A program made the translations under genes and the position numbers. The notes beneath the pieces are model-generated. The model was given only the letters and a program-made list of their open reading frames with translations. It ran no database searches and was not told the origin of the DNA. Below are positions 63,319 to 64,000 of a stretch of DNA of 64,000 nucleotides, in pieces (the first letter of the stretch is position 1; each line of letters starts with the position of its first letter). Source of the stretch: Nonomuraea endophytica (GTDB taxonomy: Bacteria; Actinomycetota; Actinomycetes; Streptosporangiales; Streptosporangiaceae); the NCBI RefSeq assembly GCF_014203235.1, contig NZ_JACHIN010000009.1, positions 65,539 through 129,538 on the forward strand, read 5' to 3'.

Positions 63319-63690
63319 CTAGTAGCCGCAGGCCCGGGTGACGACCTGGAGCGAGCGGGTGGTCTCCGTGCGGATCTTCTGGACGGCGGCGGGCCCGTCG
63401 GTGACCTCGATCTCCTGGTAGGAGCGGGACAGGGCGCCCAGCGCGTCGCTGAGCGTGGCGTTGCCGGACTTGACGCCGATGTTCTTCAGCCGCTCCGCCG
63501 CCGCGTCCAGGGCCTTGTCCAGCTCGGGTGGTTTGCCCGCCAGGCCGGGGATCCTCGTCAGGAGGTCGTCGGCGACCTTGGTGGCCTCGTCGCAGGCCTC
63601 GGTCGCGTTGAGGATGGCTCCTGCCTCCTGGATGGTGCCGCAGCCAGAGGCGAGCACGACCGCAGCGAGGACGGCCGAGAGTCGTCTCAT
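63319..63690 (-). CDS. Small lipoprotein
   Basis: 123 residues. The signal peptide MRRLSAVLAAVVLASGC ends in lipobox ASGC (Cys17), so the protein is membrane-anchored. The mature part is helical (ACDEATKVADDLLTRIPGL, KALDAAAERLKNIG) with two further Cys residues. No family recognised. ATG 63690 is used rather than the GTG/ATG further upstream, which would spoil the signal peptide. Confidence 0.8.
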   Translation of the reverse strand: MRRLSAVLAAVVLASGCGTIQEAGAILNATEACDEATKVADDLLTRIPGLAGKPPELDKALDAAAERLKNIGVKSGNATLSDALGALSRSYQEIEVTDGPAAVQKIRTETTRSLQVVTRACGY

Positions 63691-63717
63691 GCGAGCGACC
63701 CTACCCAACCCGGTGCG

Positions 63718-63741
63718 GGGGCCGGTCCCGGAACCGGCCCC
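63718..63741 (-). terminator. Hairpin between the edge gene and the lipoprotein
   Basis: GGGGCCGGT / ACCGGCCCC, perfect 9-bp stem with a 6-nt loop, 6 bp past the minus-strand stop at 63748. Confidence 0.7.
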
Positions 63742-63747
63742 GGGGGA

Positions 63748-64000
63748 CTATCCGTACATGCCGGGCGCGTTGGGGGTGCCGTCGTTGACGCCGTGGACGG
63801 CGCCCTTCTCATCGCGCCACATCCGCCAGCCCTCCTGGCTGCCGGTGAACCACGACGGCGGGGCCGACGAGCCGGGGACGCGCTTGCCGGCCGCCAGGTC
63901 GTACTCGCAGACCGCGGCCACAGAGTAGAAGCCGGGCGCCTGCCCGCGCAGCGGCAGCGGCTTGGGGTCGGTGACGCAGAAGCTCCAGCCGGTCTCGTCC
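63748..64000 (-). CDS. C-terminal part of an unrecognised protein (cut by window edge)
   Basis: The last 83 residues are visible, ending at TAG 63750-63748. The sequence (DETGWSFCVTDPKPLPLRGQ, AAVCEYDLAAGKRVPGS, SWFTGSQEGWRMWRDEKG) has two Cys residues about 25 apart and many aromatic residues, suggesting a disulfide-bonded extracytoplasmic domain. No family can be named. The start lies outside the window. Confidence 0.75.
   Translation of the reverse strand, partial: DETGWSFCVTDPKPLPLRGQAPGFYSVAAVCEYDLAAGKRVPGSSAPPSWFTGSQEGWRMWRDEKGAVHGVNDGTPNAPGMYG

Overview
The window is chromosomal DNA of a high-GC Gram-positive actinomycete. GTG and TTG starts, ATGA/GTGA gene overlaps and G/C-ending codons are everywhere. 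The block glmU-prs-rplY-pth ... mfd-mazG-eno-ftsB-DUF501-ppx is the same core neighbourhood known from Mycobacterium tuberculosis (Rv1014c-Rv1026) and Streptomyces. Gene content (sulfotransferases, CYTH-CHAD protein, SigE-family sigma factor, many intergenic minisatellites) would fit Streptosporangiales such as Nonomuraea, but genus cannot be proven from sequence reading alone. I see no transposase, integrase, prophage or CRISPR array.

Layout. 0-10 kb: minisatellite; a divergent MarR/methyltransferase pair with a VOC protein; a polyphosphate island (CYTH-CHAD protein, P450, Nudix-SixA fusion, ppk) with PHO-box-like repeats; a desaturase and a TetR regulator with a coiled-coil tail. 9.5-18 kb: an HTH/LAGLIDADG-like protein beside tRNA-Gln, then glmU-prs, a secreted TAP-like hydrolase, a TetR/amidohydrolase pair with a doubled operator, rplY and pth.

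18-37 kb: a large accessory locus between pth and mfd. It holds a complete-looking Wzx/Wzy-type exopolysaccharide pathway: polyprenyl-phosphate sugar transferase, two glycosyltransferases, flippase, polymerase/ligase, Wzz-like protein, APH-like kinase and a GH26-like lipoprotein. Interleaved with it are three sulfotransferases and the PAPS cycle: CysD/CysN activate sulfate, a CysC-type kinase makes PAPS, and a CysQ-type phosphatase removes PAP. The simplest reading is a sulfated exopolysaccharide factory with its own donor supply, which I regard as the most interesting system here. Repeat expansions sit in three consecutive genes or gaps of this locus (42-bp, 66-bp and a Ser-Pro-Glu-Gly insert).

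37-41 kb: a SigE-family sigma factor (with a TTA codon) plus its membrane partner, a methyltransferase, and a GNAT gene enclosed by a 67-bp inverted repeat. 41-52 kb: core genes mfd, a SurA-like lipoprotein, mazG, a Ser/Thr kinase with a propeller-like sensor, eno, ftsB, DUF501 and ppx. 52-64 kb: a secreted triple-repeat protein, PadR plus membrane partner, a family-5 uracil-DNA glycosylase, NDH-2, an ACT-domain protein, a deformylase homologue whose catalytic Glu is Gln, an odd class-I tRNA with anticodon UAA, a BI-1 family membrane protein, small enzymes, a thiolase, a serine hydrolase, a lipoprotein and a truncated gene at the right edge.
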